Origin: Agrococcus beijingensis
GTDB lineage: Bacteria; Actinomycetota; Actinomycetes; Actinomycetales; Microbacteriaceae
DNA: 64,000 nucleotides
Direction: 5' to 3'
NCBI RefSeq assembly: GCF_030758955.1
Contig: NZ_CP132360.1
Span: 1,155,627-1,219,626, forward strand
Shown here: one piece after another, positions 18,536 to 26,670 of the stretch
Position numbering within the stretch: position 1 is the stretch's first letter
Layout of the letters: each line of letters opens with the position of its first letter
Notes under the pieces: model-generated
Databases searched by the model: none
What the model was told of the DNA's origin: nothing
Seen by the model: the letters and a program-made list of their open reading frames with translations, nothing else
Translations under genes and position numbers: made by a program

Positions 18536-19803
18536 CCCTTCGCGAGCGCCGCCCGCAGCTCCTCCCCGAGCAGCGCGATGCCGAGCTCGACCTCGGCGAA
18601 GGTGGTGCTCAGCGGCGACAGGCCGATCCGGATGCCGTCGGGCGCCCGGAAGTCGCCGATCACGCCCCGCTCCCAGAGCCGCGCGTTGACCTCGCGGAAC
18701 GACGGATGCGTGACCGTGAGATGGCTGCCCCGGTGCGGCCCGGCGACTGGGCTGGCCATCATCGCGCGCTGACCCTCCTCACCCAGCGGCAGCACATGGG
18801 CGGCGAGCGCCTGCTCGGCGAAGTCGGTGAGCGCGACCGACTTCCGGTGCACGGCATCGATGCCGACCTGCTCGAGCAGCTCGAGCATCGCCTCGAGCGC
18901 GACGGTCGCGAGCACCGGCGGGGTGCCGCTGAGGAAGCGGCCGATGCCCGGCGCGGGCTGGTAGCGGTCGGCCATGTCGAACACGCCTGCCGCGCCCATC
19001 CACCCCTGGATCGGCTGCTCGAGCGCGCCCTGCAGGTCAGCGCGCACGTAGCCGAACGCGGGCGAGCCGGGGCCGCCGTTCAGGTACTTGTAGGTGCAGC
19101 CGACGGCGAGGTCGGCGCCGGCCGCGTCGAGGCCGACCGGCAGCACGCCCGCCGAGTGGCAGAGATCCCACAGCACCAGCGCGCCCGCGGCGTGGGCGGC
19201 GGCGGTGATGCCCGGCACGTCGGCGACGAAGCCGGAGCGGTAGGCGACGTGGCACAGCAGCACGAGCGCGGTCTGCTCCCCCACCGCCGCCTCGACCTGC
19301 TCGAGCGTGACGCCCGCCGCGCGGTCGACGCGGATCCAGCGCACGGTGAGACCGCGCTCGGCGGCGATGCCCTCGACCACGAAGCGGTCGGTCGGGAAGC
19401 TGTCGTCGTCGATGACGATCTCCGTGCGGCCCGGCCGCGCGTCGACGGCGGCGCGGGCGAGCTTGTAGAGCAGCACCGTGGTCGAGTCGCCGATGAACGC
19501 CTGGCCCGCCGCCGCACCCACGAGCGCGCCGATGCGGTCGCCCAGGTCGTAGGGGCGACGCATCCACGCCTCGTCCCATCGGCGGATCAGCCGCGTGCCC
19601 CACTCGTCGCCGATGAAGCGCGCGAAGCGCCCGGGCAGGTCGGCGAGCGGCCGGCCCAGCGAGTTGCCGTCGAGGTAGGCGACCACGTCGCCCTCGCGCA
19701 CGAAGCGGCGCGTGTGCTCGGCGAGCGGGTCGGCGGCGTCGAGCTCGGCGGCGAGGGCCGCCATGTCGGGTCGGCCGGTGTCGACAGGTGCTGCGGCGGT
19801 CAT
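18532..19803 (-). CDS. kynU: kynureninase
   Basis: PLP enzyme cleaving kynurenine to anthranilate and alanine. 423 aa; YLDGNSLGRPL near the N-terminus, FIGDSTTVLLYKL, DLCHSAGVLPVGL (PLP-binding Asp/His) and the Schiff-base Lys in GCTYKYLNGGPGSPAF. ATG 19803 overlaps the stop of the amidohydrolase gene (ATGA), so it is the last gene of kynA-amidohydrolase-kynU. With the two upstream genes it would turn tryptophan into anthranilate plus alanine. Confidence 0.95.
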   Translation of the reverse strand: MTAAAPVDTGRPDMAALAAELDAADPLAEHTRRFVREGDVVAYLDGNSLGRPLADLPGRFARFIGDEWGTRLIRRWDEAWMRRPYDLGDRIGALVGAAAGQAFIGDSTTVLLYKLARAAVDARPGRTEIVIDDDSFPTDRFVVEGIAAERGLTVRWIRVDRAAGVTLEQVEAAVGEQTALVLLCHVAYRSGFVADVPGITAAAHAAGALVLWDLCHSAGVLPVGLDAAGADLAVGCTYKYLNGGPGSPAFGYVRADLQGALEQPIQGWMGAAGVFDMADRYQPAPGIGRFLSGTPPVLATVALEAMLELLEQVGIDAVHRKSVALTDFAEQALAAHVLPLGEEGQRAMMASPVAGPHRGSHLTVTHPSFREVNARLWERGVIGDFRAPDGIRIGLSPLSTTFAEVELGIALLGEELRAALAKG

Positions 19804-20858
19804 GCGTCCTCCATTGCGAACCAGGTGTAGGGCAGCGAGCGCGCCTGCTGCAGGTAGGCCAGGAACGACGCGTCGTCGTGCACGTCTGGCGCGGCGACGA
19901 CGCCGATGCTCGGCCCGGGCGGCAGCAGGTGCTCGCTCAGCAGCGCGTCGACGAGCGCGGTGCCCTCGATGCCCGCCTGCCGGAGCGCCGCGAGCTCGAG
20001 CGGGTCGAGGTCGAAGCGAGCGATGCCGTTCCCGAGGTCAGTGCCGTAGGCGACCGCTCCCCCGGCGGCGGCGAAGCGCGCCAGGTTGTCGACGGCGCGC
20101 GCGAAGGCGAGGTCGTCGCCGTCGCGGCCGTGCATCGCGAGCGTCGAGATCCACGTCTGCCGCTCGGCGGCGGCGGCGATCACGTCGTCGGGCAGCCGCT
20201 GCGTCCACGGCGTGTGCGCGAGCACGTCGACACCGGCCGCGAGCGCCCGCTCGACCTGCCCCGCGCCCTGCGCGTGCGCGACGAGCGGCAGGCCGGCGTC
20301 GTGCGCCTCGGCGGCGACGGCGGCGAGCATCGCGTCGTCGGGCACGGGCCCTGCCTCGCTGTTCAGCACGACCTTGATGGCGGATGCGCCTGCCGCGGCC
20401 TGGGCGCGCACCGAGCGCGCCGCGTCGCCCGCGTCGGCGAGCTCGGCGACGGCGCCCGGCGGCGCCCAAGCGCGGTCGGACGGGTAGCCGCCGACCGCCG
20501 TGTGGAACGGGCCGGCGAAGCGCACGTCGACGCCGCGGTGCGCGTCGCGGGTCGCGGCGGCGAGCGCCGGCAGGGCCGCCGGCGCCCACCCGAGGTCGAG
20601 CACCCGGCCTAGCGCGGTCGGCTCGGTCCGGGCGGCGTCCGCGAGGCCCAGGTGCACGTGGGCGTCGGTGATGGGCGGCAGCAGGGCGCCGCCGATGCGC
20701 TTGGCGCTGCGCGGCGGCGCGTGGTCCTCCGGCACCAGACGCATGCCTGTCTCGCTCAGCTCGATCACCGCATCCGTCACCCAGACGCCGCCGATGCGCG
20801 CTCGCTCGACCCTGGCGATCACCGGCTCGGCAGCGGGCTCGGAGGTGGGCTCGCTCAC
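19800..20858 (-). CDS. metal-dependent amidohydrolase of the kynurenine operon
   Basis: 352 aa, TIM-barrel amidohydrolase superfamily. A small N-terminal beta-sandwich leads to the metal motif DAHVHLG (His67, His69). Candidate metal ligands are Lys162 (SAIKVVLN), His195 (LVAHAQG), His215 (LAHTPW) and Asp274 (GTDLGNG). GTG 20858 overlaps the kynA stop (GTGA) and its stop overlaps kynU (ATGA). In a tryptophan-degradation operon the missing step between KynA and KynU is hydrolysis of N-formylkynurenine, and no KynB or alpha/beta-hydrolase formamidase is present here, so I infer that role. Imidazolonepropionase-like or other amide hydrolysis cannot be excluded. Confidence 0.8.
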   Translation of the reverse strand: MSEPTSEPAAEPVIARVERARIGGVWVTDAVIELSETGMRLVPEDHAPPRSAKRIGGALLPPITDAHVHLGLADAARTEPTALGRVLDLGWAPAALPALAAATRDAHRGVDVRFAGPFHTAVGGYPSDRAWAPPGAVAELADAGDAARSVRAQAAAGASAIKVVLNSEAGPVPDDAMLAAVAAEAHDAGLPLVAHAQGAGQVERALAAGVDVLAHTPWTQRLPDDVIAAAAERQTWISTLAMHGRDGDDLAFARAVDNLARFAAAGGAVAYGTDLGNGIARFDLDPLELAALRQAGIEGTALVDALLSEHLLPPGPSIGVVAAPDVHDDASFLAYLQQARSLPYTWFAMEDA

Positions 20859-21709
20859 TGGCCGATCCGCGTGCGCACCGCGTAGAGCTCGGGGAAGAAG
20901 GTCAGGTCGAGCGCGCGCCTCAGGAAGCCGACGCCGCTCGAGCCGCCGGTGCCGGGCTTCTCGCCGATCGTGCGGGTGACGGTGCGGAGGTGCCGGAAGC
21001 GCCAGAACTGGAAGTTGTCCTCGAGGTCGACGAGCTCCTCGCACGTCTCGTACGCGCGCCAGTGGTCATCAGCGGCCTCGTAGATGCGCTGGAAGACCGG
21101 CACGAGCTCCTCGGTGTAGACGTGCGCCTGCGTCACGTCGCGCTCGAGCAGCTCCTGCGGCACGGCGTGACCGCGGCGGGCGAGGTGGCGCAGGAACTCG
21201 TCGTACAGGCTCGGCCGGTGCAGCTCGGCCTCGAGCGCCGCATGGTCGGCGGCATTCGACTCGAACACCTGCAGCATGCGCTCGTGCTTGTTGCCGAGCG
21301 CGAACTCGACGCATCGGTACTGGGCCGACTGGAAGCCGGAGGCGCTCGCGAGCGCCCCGCGGAACTGCGCGTACTCGGTGGGCGTGAGCGTGGCCAGCAC
21401 CGACCACTGCTGCGTCAGCACCTCCTGGATGTGCTTGACGCGCGCGATGCGCTTCAGCGCCGCGCCCAGGTCGTCGGCCGCGAGCTGCACGCGGGCGTCG
21501 TCGAGCTCGTGGATGACGAGCTTCAGCCACAGCTCGGTGGTCTGGTGCTGGATGATGAACAGCAGCTCGTCGTGGTGCTCGGGCTCGCTCCTGGGATGCT
21601 GCGCCGCGAGCAGCGTGTCGAGCCCGAGGTAGGAGCCGTACGTCATGCGCTCGCTCAGGTCGGTGACGATCGTCGACTCGATCTCGCGGGTGTTGTGCTC
21701 GACAGACAC
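20855..21709 (-). CDS. kynA: tryptophan 2,3-dioxygenase
   Basis: Heme dioxygenase oxidising L-tryptophan to N-formylkynurenine; first gene of the operon. 284 aa, close to the bacterial norm. Seen: [29 protein letters not shown] (substrate pocket) and [12 protein letters not shown] with the likely axial heme His, followed by [18 protein letters not shown] 21709 has GGGAGG five bases upstream. The frame continues open upstream through a 15-bp tandem repeat (DPEPR units), which I regard as leader because of that binding site. Confidence 0.95.
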   Translation of the reverse strand: MSVEHNTREIESTIVTDLSERMTYGSYLGLDTLLAAQHPRSEPEHHDELLFIIQHQTTELWLKLVIHELDDARVQLAADDLGAALKRIARVKHIQEVLTQQWSVLATLTPTEYAQFRGALASASGFQSAQYRCVEFALGNKHERMLQVFESNAADHAALEAELHRPSLYDEFLRHLARRGHAVPQELLERDVTQAHVYTEELVPVFQRIYEAADDHWRAYETCEELVDLEDNFQFWRFRHLRTVTRTIGEKPGTGGSSGVGFLRRALDLTFFPELYAVRTRIGQ

Positions 21710-21730
21710 GCGGGCCTCCCTTGGCTGTGG

Positions 21731-21796
21731 CTCAGGGTCTCTGGGCTCAGGGTCTCTGGGCTCAGGGTCTCTGGCCTCAGGGTCTCTGTGCTCAGG
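21731..21796. repeat. 15-bp tandem repeat (4.4 units) in the kynA leader
   Basis: Units ctcagggtctctggg at 21731, 21746, 21761 and 21776 plus a 6-base remnant; the first two are identical, the last two differ by 1-2 bases. TACCGT at 21802-21807 on the minus strand is a possible kynA -10, so transcription would begin at the array edge and the repeats would sit in the leader. The length is a multiple of three and in frame with kynA. Confidence 0.85.
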
Positions 21797-21842
21797 CCAC
21801 CACGGTAACGCGCCCGCGAGCGCTCGCGTCAGGCACCGCCGA

Positions 21843-21848
21843 TAGCCT
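21843..21848 (+). promoter_or_regulatory. -10 box of the M20 peptidase gene (leaderless type)
   Basis: TAGCCT, 6 bases, GTG 21855. Confidence 0.5.
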
Positions 21849-21854
21849 GCGCGG

Positions 21855-23153
21855 GTGGTGCTCATCAACGACGCGGCCGTCGACGACCTGATCGCGCTCG
21901 TGCGCGTGCCGACCGAGCGGGGCGAGCAGCTGCCGGCATTCCAGGAGGCGCTGCGCGAGCGCTTCCCGCGGCTGTTCGCCGCGCTCGAGGTCGAGTCGAT
22001 CGACGCGACGCTGCTCGCGCGCTGGCCCGGGCGCGGCGAGGGCGCTCCGGCGCTGCTCTTGGCGCACCAGGATGTCGTGCCCGCCCCGCCTGCCGGGTGG
22101 ACGCATCCGCCGTACTCCGGCCACCGCGACGACACGCACGTGTGGGGGCGCGGCACGCTCGACGACAAGGGCTCGCTCGTGGCGATCTGCACGGCGATCG
22201 AGGCGCTGCTCGAGGCGGGCTTCGCGCCCGAGCGCGACGTGTGGCTCGTCTTCGGGCACGACGAGGAGACCATGGGCACGGGCGCGGCCGCGGCGATCGC
22301 CGAGCTCGACGCCCGCGGCGTGCGGCCCGCGTGGGCGCTCGACGAGGGCGGCGCGATCATCGAGCCGCCGATCGCGGGCGTGCCGCGCGACGTGGCGGTC
22401 GTCGGGCTGGCGGAGAAGGGCTTCGCGAACATCCGGATGCGCGTGGCCCAGACGGGCGGGCACGCGTCGACGCCGCCGCGCCTGCCCGCGACGTCGCGGC
22501 TGGCGCGCGCGATCCGGCGGCTCGACTTCGCGACGTGGCCGCGGTCGCTGCCGGAGCCGGCGCTGCGCATGCTCGAGCTGCTGGGCGCCGAGGTGCCCGG
22601 CGCCCAGGGCGCGGTGCTGCGCAACGTGCGACGTGCGCGGCCGCTCGTCGAGCGGATCCTGGCGCGCGAGGACGAGACGCGCGCGATGCTCGCGACCACC
22701 GCGGTGGTCACGCAGCTGTCGGGCTCGGCGGCCCCCAACGCGCTCGCCGAGGAGGCCGTCGCGATCGTGAACGCCCGCATCGCGGTCGGCTCGAGCGTCG
22801 ACGAGACGGTCGCGTTCATGCGCCGCGCGATCGCCGACCCGCGCGTCGAGCTCGATGTCGTGCACGGCCACGACCCGAGCCCCGAGAGCCCCGCGGCCGG
22901 CGCCGGCTGGAGCGACATCGAGGCGGCGATCGTGCGGCTGCGGCCCGACGTGCTGGTCGTGCCCTACGTGATGCTCGGCGGCACCGACGGCCGGCACGCG
23001 CACCGCATCACCGACCGCGTCTACCGCTTCACGCCGTTCGAGATGACCCGCGACGACCGTCTGACGCTGCACGCGCGCGACGAGCGCATCCGCATCGACA
23101 CCTGGCTGGCGGGCTGCCGCTGGTACGCCGACCTCATCGAGACGAGCTGCTGA
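21855..23153 (+). CDS. M20-family metallopeptidase (dipeptidase/carboxypeptidase-like)
   Basis: 432 aa. Di-zinc residues are visible in [23 protein letters not shown] and GHDEETMG, with the dimerisation-domain His in [11 protein letters not shown] and a C-terminal metal His in GGTDGRHAH. The size and motifs resemble CPG70/carboxypeptidase S-type M20 enzymes, which hydrolyse peptides or N-acyl amino acids; the substrate is unknown. Divergent from kynA. Its stop overlaps the next ATG by one base (TGATG). Confidence 0.92.
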   Translation: MVLINDAAVDDLIALVRVPTERGEQLPAFQEALRERFPRLFAALEVESIDATLLARWPGRGEGAPALLLAHQDVVPAPPAGWTHPPYSGHRDDTHVWGRGTLDDKGSLVAICTAIEALLEAGFAPERDVWLVFGHDEETMGTGAAAAIAELDARGVRPAWALDEGGAIIEPPIAGVPRDVAVVGLAEKGFANIRMRVAQTGGHASTPPRLPATSRLARAIRRLDFATWPRSLPEPALRMLELLGAEVPGAQGAVLRNVRRARPLVERILAREDETRAMLATTAVVTQLSGSAAPNALAEEAVAIVNARIAVGSSVDETVAFMRRAIADPRVELDVVHGHDPSPESPAAGAGWSDIEAAIVRLRPDVLVVPYVMLGGTDGRHAHRITDRVYRFTPFEMTRDDRLTLHARDERIRIDTWLAGCRWYADLIETSC

Positions 23154-23561
23154 TGACCCGGTTCGCGATCGACGCGCCCACCCTGGTGCGCATCGTGCGC
23201 GACGAGCTCGACGTGGCCGAGCACCAGCTCGTCGCGGCCGGGGCGCTGCGCTCGCAGGCGATGCAGCTGCTCTACTCGGCGGTGCGCGCAGGCGAGCTCA
23301 CCGAGGCCGAGGGACGCGCGCAGCTCGAGGGCGTCGCGCGACTGAAGGTGCGGCTGCTCCGACCGCGTCTCGCGAGCCGTCGCGTGGCAGATCGCCGCGC
23401 GGCAGGGCTGGGAGTCGCTCGAGCTCGCGGAGCACCTCGCCGTCGCATCGCTGCAGGCCGACGTGCTCGTCACCGACGACCCGCAGCTCGAGCAGGCCGC
23501 GAAGGGCGTCGTCGAGCGGATGCCGTGGGTCGCGTTCGCGAAGGCCGTCGCGGAGCGCTGA
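23153..23561 (+). pseudogene. frameshifted PIN-like domain gene
   Basis: ATG 23153 (coupled to the M20 stop) opens a frame encoding [15 protein letters not shown] through RLKVRLL. At about 23360 the sequence continues in another frame as DRVSRAVAWQIAARQGW ... LQADVLVTDDPQLEQAA to TGA 23559-23561. Relatives I recall read LLGDRV at the join, so ctc-c-gac looks like a 2-base loss from ctc-ggc-gac. The intact family is about 135 aa and resembles VapC/PIN-like nucleases by its N-terminal Asp and C-terminal LVTDD; that family name is tentative. A recent mutation or a sequencing error would both explain it. Confidence 0.65.
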
Positions 23562-23611
23562 CGGCCGGGTCGCGCGCTGACGCAGCAGCAGCGAGGACCC
23601 GGTGGTTCGCT

Positions 23612-23672
23612 GGTACCGGTACCGATCTGCGGGTGTGGACCTGCCGCACCCGCACCTGGGTACCGGTCGATC
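23612..23672. terminator. complex hairpin between convergent genes
   Basis: TGCGGGTG (23628-23635) pairs with CACCCGCA (23647-23654), flanked on both sides by GGTACCGG-containing palindromic segments (23612-23623, 23659-23666). Placed between the PIN-like pseudogene and 23693-24139, where a bidirectional terminator is expected. Confidence 0.5.
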
Positions 23673-23692
23673 GGCGGGCGGCGGCGCCCGCG

Positions 23693-24139
23693 TCAGCGGC
23701 GAGCGGCGCGCCAGCGCCAGAGCTGCGAGGCGCCGACGCCGAGGACGGCGCCGATCAGGAACGTCGCAGCCGTGACCATCGGCGCCGGGTCGTCGATCGC
23801 GATCGTCCAGCCGAGCGCGAGGACGAGCACGCCGCACTCCACCATGCCGGCTGCCTGCCAGCCGCCGAACGGCGCGGGCGTCCACCACGAGCCATGCGCG
23901 ACGCGGCCGAGCGGAACGAGGACCAGCATGGTCAGCAGCGGGAACACCCATCCCCACTCGGATGGCACCGTCGGGCCGACCAGCATGATCACCGGGAAGG
24001 TCAGCACGAAGAGGTAGCGGCTGAGCAGCCGGTGCAGCGGCACGTGCGTCTCGCGGATCGTCCAATCCGCATCGGTGCGCCCGGTGACCGGGTTGGCGAT
24101 CCGCTGCGTCGCAGCCTCGTGCCCTGCGCTGCTCACCAT
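23693..24139 (-). CDS. small membrane protein, paralogue B of a tandem pair
   Basis: 148 aa, four predicted membrane helices after a ~35-residue cytoplasmic N-terminus. Shares with the preceding gene the order RIANP..., VPLHRLLSRY, MLVGP, AHGSWW.PAPFGGW and IGAVLGVG.SQLW, so the two arose by tandem duplication. Both come out at 148 aa. ATG 24139 is used; GTG 24136 would give the GTGA overlap seen elsewhere. No family name recognised. Confidence 0.7.
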   Translation of the reverse strand: MVSSAGHEAATQRIANPVTGRTDADWTIRETHVPLHRLLSRYLFVLTFPVIMLVGPTVPSEWGWVFPLLTMLVLVPLGRVAHGSWWTPAPFGGWQAAGMVECGVLVLALGWTIAIDDPAPMVTAATFLIGAVLGVGASQLWRWRAARR

Positions 24140-24579
24140 GCCTGGCTCCGCTCCGCGACGCGACGCCGCTGCAGCGACTGCCACAGCTGCGCGAGGCCCA
24201 CGCCGAGGACGGCGCCGATCATCAGGATCGCCGTGCCGTACATGATCAGCGGCTCGTCCGAGACGATGCTCACCACGGCGGCGATCAGCATCACGCAGGC
24301 CTGGGCGAGGCAAGCGAGGTGCCATGCGCCGAACGGCGCCGACCGCCACCACGAGCCGTGCGCTGTGCGCAGCAGCGCGCTGATCGCCACCACCGTGAGT
24401 GCCGACAGGAGCCACGAGGGTGCACCGGCCGTCGCAGGACCGACGAGCATCAGCACGGGAGCCAGCAGCGCGAGCCCATAGCGGCTGAGCAGCCGGTGCA
24501 GGGGCACGCGCGCCTCGGGCGCATCCGTGCGCCGGAGCACGTCGAGCCGTGCCGCCATCGGGTTGGCGATCCGCTCCAT
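24133..24579 (-). CDS. small membrane protein, paralogue A of a tandem pair
   Basis: 148 aa with four predicted helices; cytoplasmic N-terminus MERIANPMAARLDVLRR, then VPLHRLLSRYGLALLAPVLM, RTAHGSWWRSAPFGAW and MIGAVLGVGLAQLWQ. AGGAGG five bases before ATG 24579 is a strong binding site; the stop overlaps paralogue B. The 206-bp gap upstream (24580-24785) shows no gene. Function unknown; co-translation suggests the two form a complex, which is inference. Confidence 0.7.
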   Translation of the reverse strand: MERIANPMAARLDVLRRTDAPEARVPLHRLLSRYGLALLAPVLMLVGPATAGAPSWLLSALTVVAISALLRTAHGSWWRSAPFGAWHLACLAQACVMLIAAVVSIVSDEPLIMYGTAILMIGAVLGVGLAQLWQSLQRRRVAERSQAW

Positions 24580-24785
24580 CGCGACCTCCTCTGCGCTCAA
24601 CCTACAAGCGCGGCCCGCGTGCCGCTCGCCCAATTCCGTTCTGCAGGTGATTCGGGCGGCTCGAGGGAGCATTCCCCTCGGGATGCGCGCAGAGCCTGCG
24701 AAACGGACACGCAGGCGGCGTCCGGGGTGCGCGGGCGGCGTCGAGGCGCGGACGGGCGGGCGGGCGCCGGGTGGCCTGCCGGGCG

Positions 24786-25751
24786 TCAGGCGTGGGTGTC
24801 GTGCTCGTGGTCGGCGTGGCCGGGCGGCTCGAGCTGGAACGTGGCGTGCTCGAGCGCGACCGGGAAGTGCTCGGCGGCGCACGCCTGCAGCGCGTCGAGC
24901 ACGCGCGGCGCGCGCCCGTCGCGGAAGCAGGCCGCGTCGACCACCACGTGCGCGGTCAGCTGGTGCCGCCCGGTGCCGAGGGTCGAGGCGTGCAGGTCGT
25001 GCACGCCGATCACGTGCGGCGTGCGCTCGAGGTGCGCGCGCACGTCGTCGAGGTCGAGCTCGGAGGGCGTCGACTCGAGCAGGATCCGCCCCGTGTCGCG
25101 CAGCAGCACGACCGACCGCGGCACGATGAGCGCCGCGACGAGCGCGCTCGCGATCAGGTCGGCCTGCTGGAAGCCCCAGAGCCAGATGGCGACGGCGGCC
25201 GCGATCACCGCGACCGAGCCGATCGCGTCGTTCAGCACCTCGAGGAACGCCGCGCGCAGGTTGAGGCTCGACCCCCGCCCGCCCCCGAGCACCGCGAGCG
25301 AGACCAGGTTGCCGACCAGGCCGACGACGCCGAACACCAGCAGCAGCGGCCCCGGCACGTCGGTCGGGTCGCCGAGGCGCCGCAGCCCCTCGATCACCAC
25401 CACCAGCGCGACGATCAGCAGGGCTGCGGCCTGCGCCGCCGCGGCCAGCACCTCGACGCGCACGAGCCCCCAGGTGCGCTGGGTGCTCGGCGGGCGGCGC
25501 AGCAGCGCCTGCGCGACGAGCGCGACGCCGAGCCCCGCGACGTCCGTCAGCATGTGCACGGTGTCGACCAGCAGCGCGAGCGAGCCGGTCAGGATCGAGC
25601 CGACCACCTGGGCGACGAGCAGCGCCGCCGTGATGCCGAACGCGACGGCGATGCGGATCGTGCTCGACCCATCCGCCCCGAGCCAATCCACCCCGTGCTT
25701 GTGCCCGGGGCCGTGCCGCAGCACCTCTCGGTGCTCGTGCACGCCGGACAT
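24786..25751 (-). CDS. cation diffusion facilitator (CDF) metal transporter
   Basis: 321 aa, six helices plus a C-terminal cytoplasmic metal-sensing domain (DVRAHLERTPHVIGVHDLH). The TM2 site HMLTD (His66, Asp70) is canonical. In TM5 the expected HxxxD reads EVLND (Glu171, Asp175), a variant I associate with actinobacterial members. His-rich ends (HEHREVLRHGPGHKHG, HADHEHDTHA) suggest zinc or a similar metal. AGGAGAGG upstream of ATG 25751. Downstream of the aldehyde dehydrogenase pair by 13 bases, so possibly in the same transcript. Confidence 0.9.
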   Translation of the reverse strand: MSGVHEHREVLRHGPGHKHGVDWLGADGSSTIRIAVAFGITAALLVAQVVGSILTGSLALLVDTVHMLTDVAGLGVALVAQALLRRPPSTQRTWGLVRVEVLAAAAQAAALLIVALVVVIEGLRRLGDPTDVPGPLLLVFGVVGLVGNLVSLAVLGGGRGSSLNLRAAFLEVLNDAIGSVAVIAAAVAIWLWGFQQADLIASALVAALIVPRSVVLLRDTGRILLESTPSELDLDDVRAHLERTPHVIGVHDLHASTLGTGRHQLTAHVVVDAACFRDGRAPRVLDALQACAAEHFPVALEHATFQLEPPGHADHEHDTHA

Positions 25752-25764
25752 CGCTCGACCTCTC

Positions 25765-26670
25765 CTACAGGCGGGACTTCGTGTGCCAGATGGTCTTCGA
25801 CTCGGTGAGGGCGAGGATGCGCTGCGGCGTCTCGGGCGCGATGCCCGGCTCGGGGCGGATGACGCGCTTCAGCGTGTCGGCGGCGATGCGCTCGAGCTCG
25901 ACCCAGTCGAGGCCGCCGGCGCCGGTGAGGTCGAGCGCGTTGACGTCGGCGTGGCCCGCGAGCCACGGCGCCAGCTCGGCCGGGTCGCCGGTGAGGATGT
26001 TGACGACTCCGCCCGGCAGGTCGCTGGTCGCCAGCACCTCGGCGAGCGAGATCGACGAGAGGGCAGCGGATGCGGCGGGCACGACCACGACGGCGTTGCC
26101 GGTGACGAGGGCGGGCGCGATCACCGAGGTCAGCCCCAGCAGCCCGGCCGACTGCGGCGCGATGCTCGCGACGACGCCGGTGGGCTCGGGCACGGTGATG
26201 TTGAAGTACGGCCCGGCGACCGGGTTGGCGTGGCCGGCGATCTGGGCGATCTTGTCGGTCCAGCCGGCGTGCCACACCCAGAGGTCGATGGCGTCCTCGA
26301 CCTGCTTGAGCGCACGTGCGGGCGTGAGGCCCTCGGTGCGCTGCAGCTCGTCGACGAACTGCGCCTTGCGCCCCTCGAGCACCTCGGCGACGCGGTAGAG
26401 CACCTGGCCGCGGTTGTAGGCGGTGGCGCCCGCCCAGCCGGGCTGCGCCTTGCGGGCGGCGCGCACGGCGTCGCGGGCGTCCTTGCGGGATGCCTTGGCG
26501 ACGTTCGCGACGAAGCGGCCGCGGGTGTCGAGCACCTCGGTGACGCGCCCCGACTCGCTGCGCGGGAAGGCGCCGCCGATGAAGAGCTTGTAGGTCTTGG
26601 GCACGTCGAGGCGAGCGGATGCGGTGCGTGCAGCCGGGCGGGCGGTGGTCGTCGTCTTCGTGGTCGCCAT
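25765..26670 (-). CDS. truncated aldehyde-dehydrogenase-like protein, probably non-catalytic
   Basis: 301 aa, against ~480 for active enzymes. It aligns with the N-terminal cofactor domain (YKLFIGGAFPRSESG ... GVVNILTGDP) but ends before the catalytic Glu and Cys. The oxyanion Asn of PWN is replaced (PQS), and the cofactor Lys of VLKPAE is Val (VVVPAAS). A basic N-terminal extension of ~25 residues precedes the domain. ATG 26670 overlaps the stop of the full-length dehydrogenase (TGATG). I infer a structural or regulatory partner rather than an enzyme. Confidence 0.85.
   Translation of the reverse strand: MATTKTTTTARPAARTASARLDVPKTYKLFIGGAFPRSESGRVTEVLDTRGRFVANVAKASRKDARDAVRAARKAQPGWAGATAYNRGQVLYRVAEVLEGRKAQFVDELQRTEGLTPARALKQVEDAIDLWVWHAGWTDKIAQIAGHANPVAGPYFNITVPEPTGVVASIAPQSAGLLGLTSVIAPALVTGNAVVVVPAASAALSSISLAEVLATSDLPGGVVNILTGDPAELAPWLAGHADVNALDLTGAGGLDWVELERIAADTLKRVIRPEPGIAPETPQRILALTESKTIWHTKSRL

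Noticed and set aside
21710..22918. N-terminal extension of KynA through the 15-bp repeat and beyond
   Set aside because: The frame is open but GGGAGG five bases before GTG 21709 and the family length argue for the short form.
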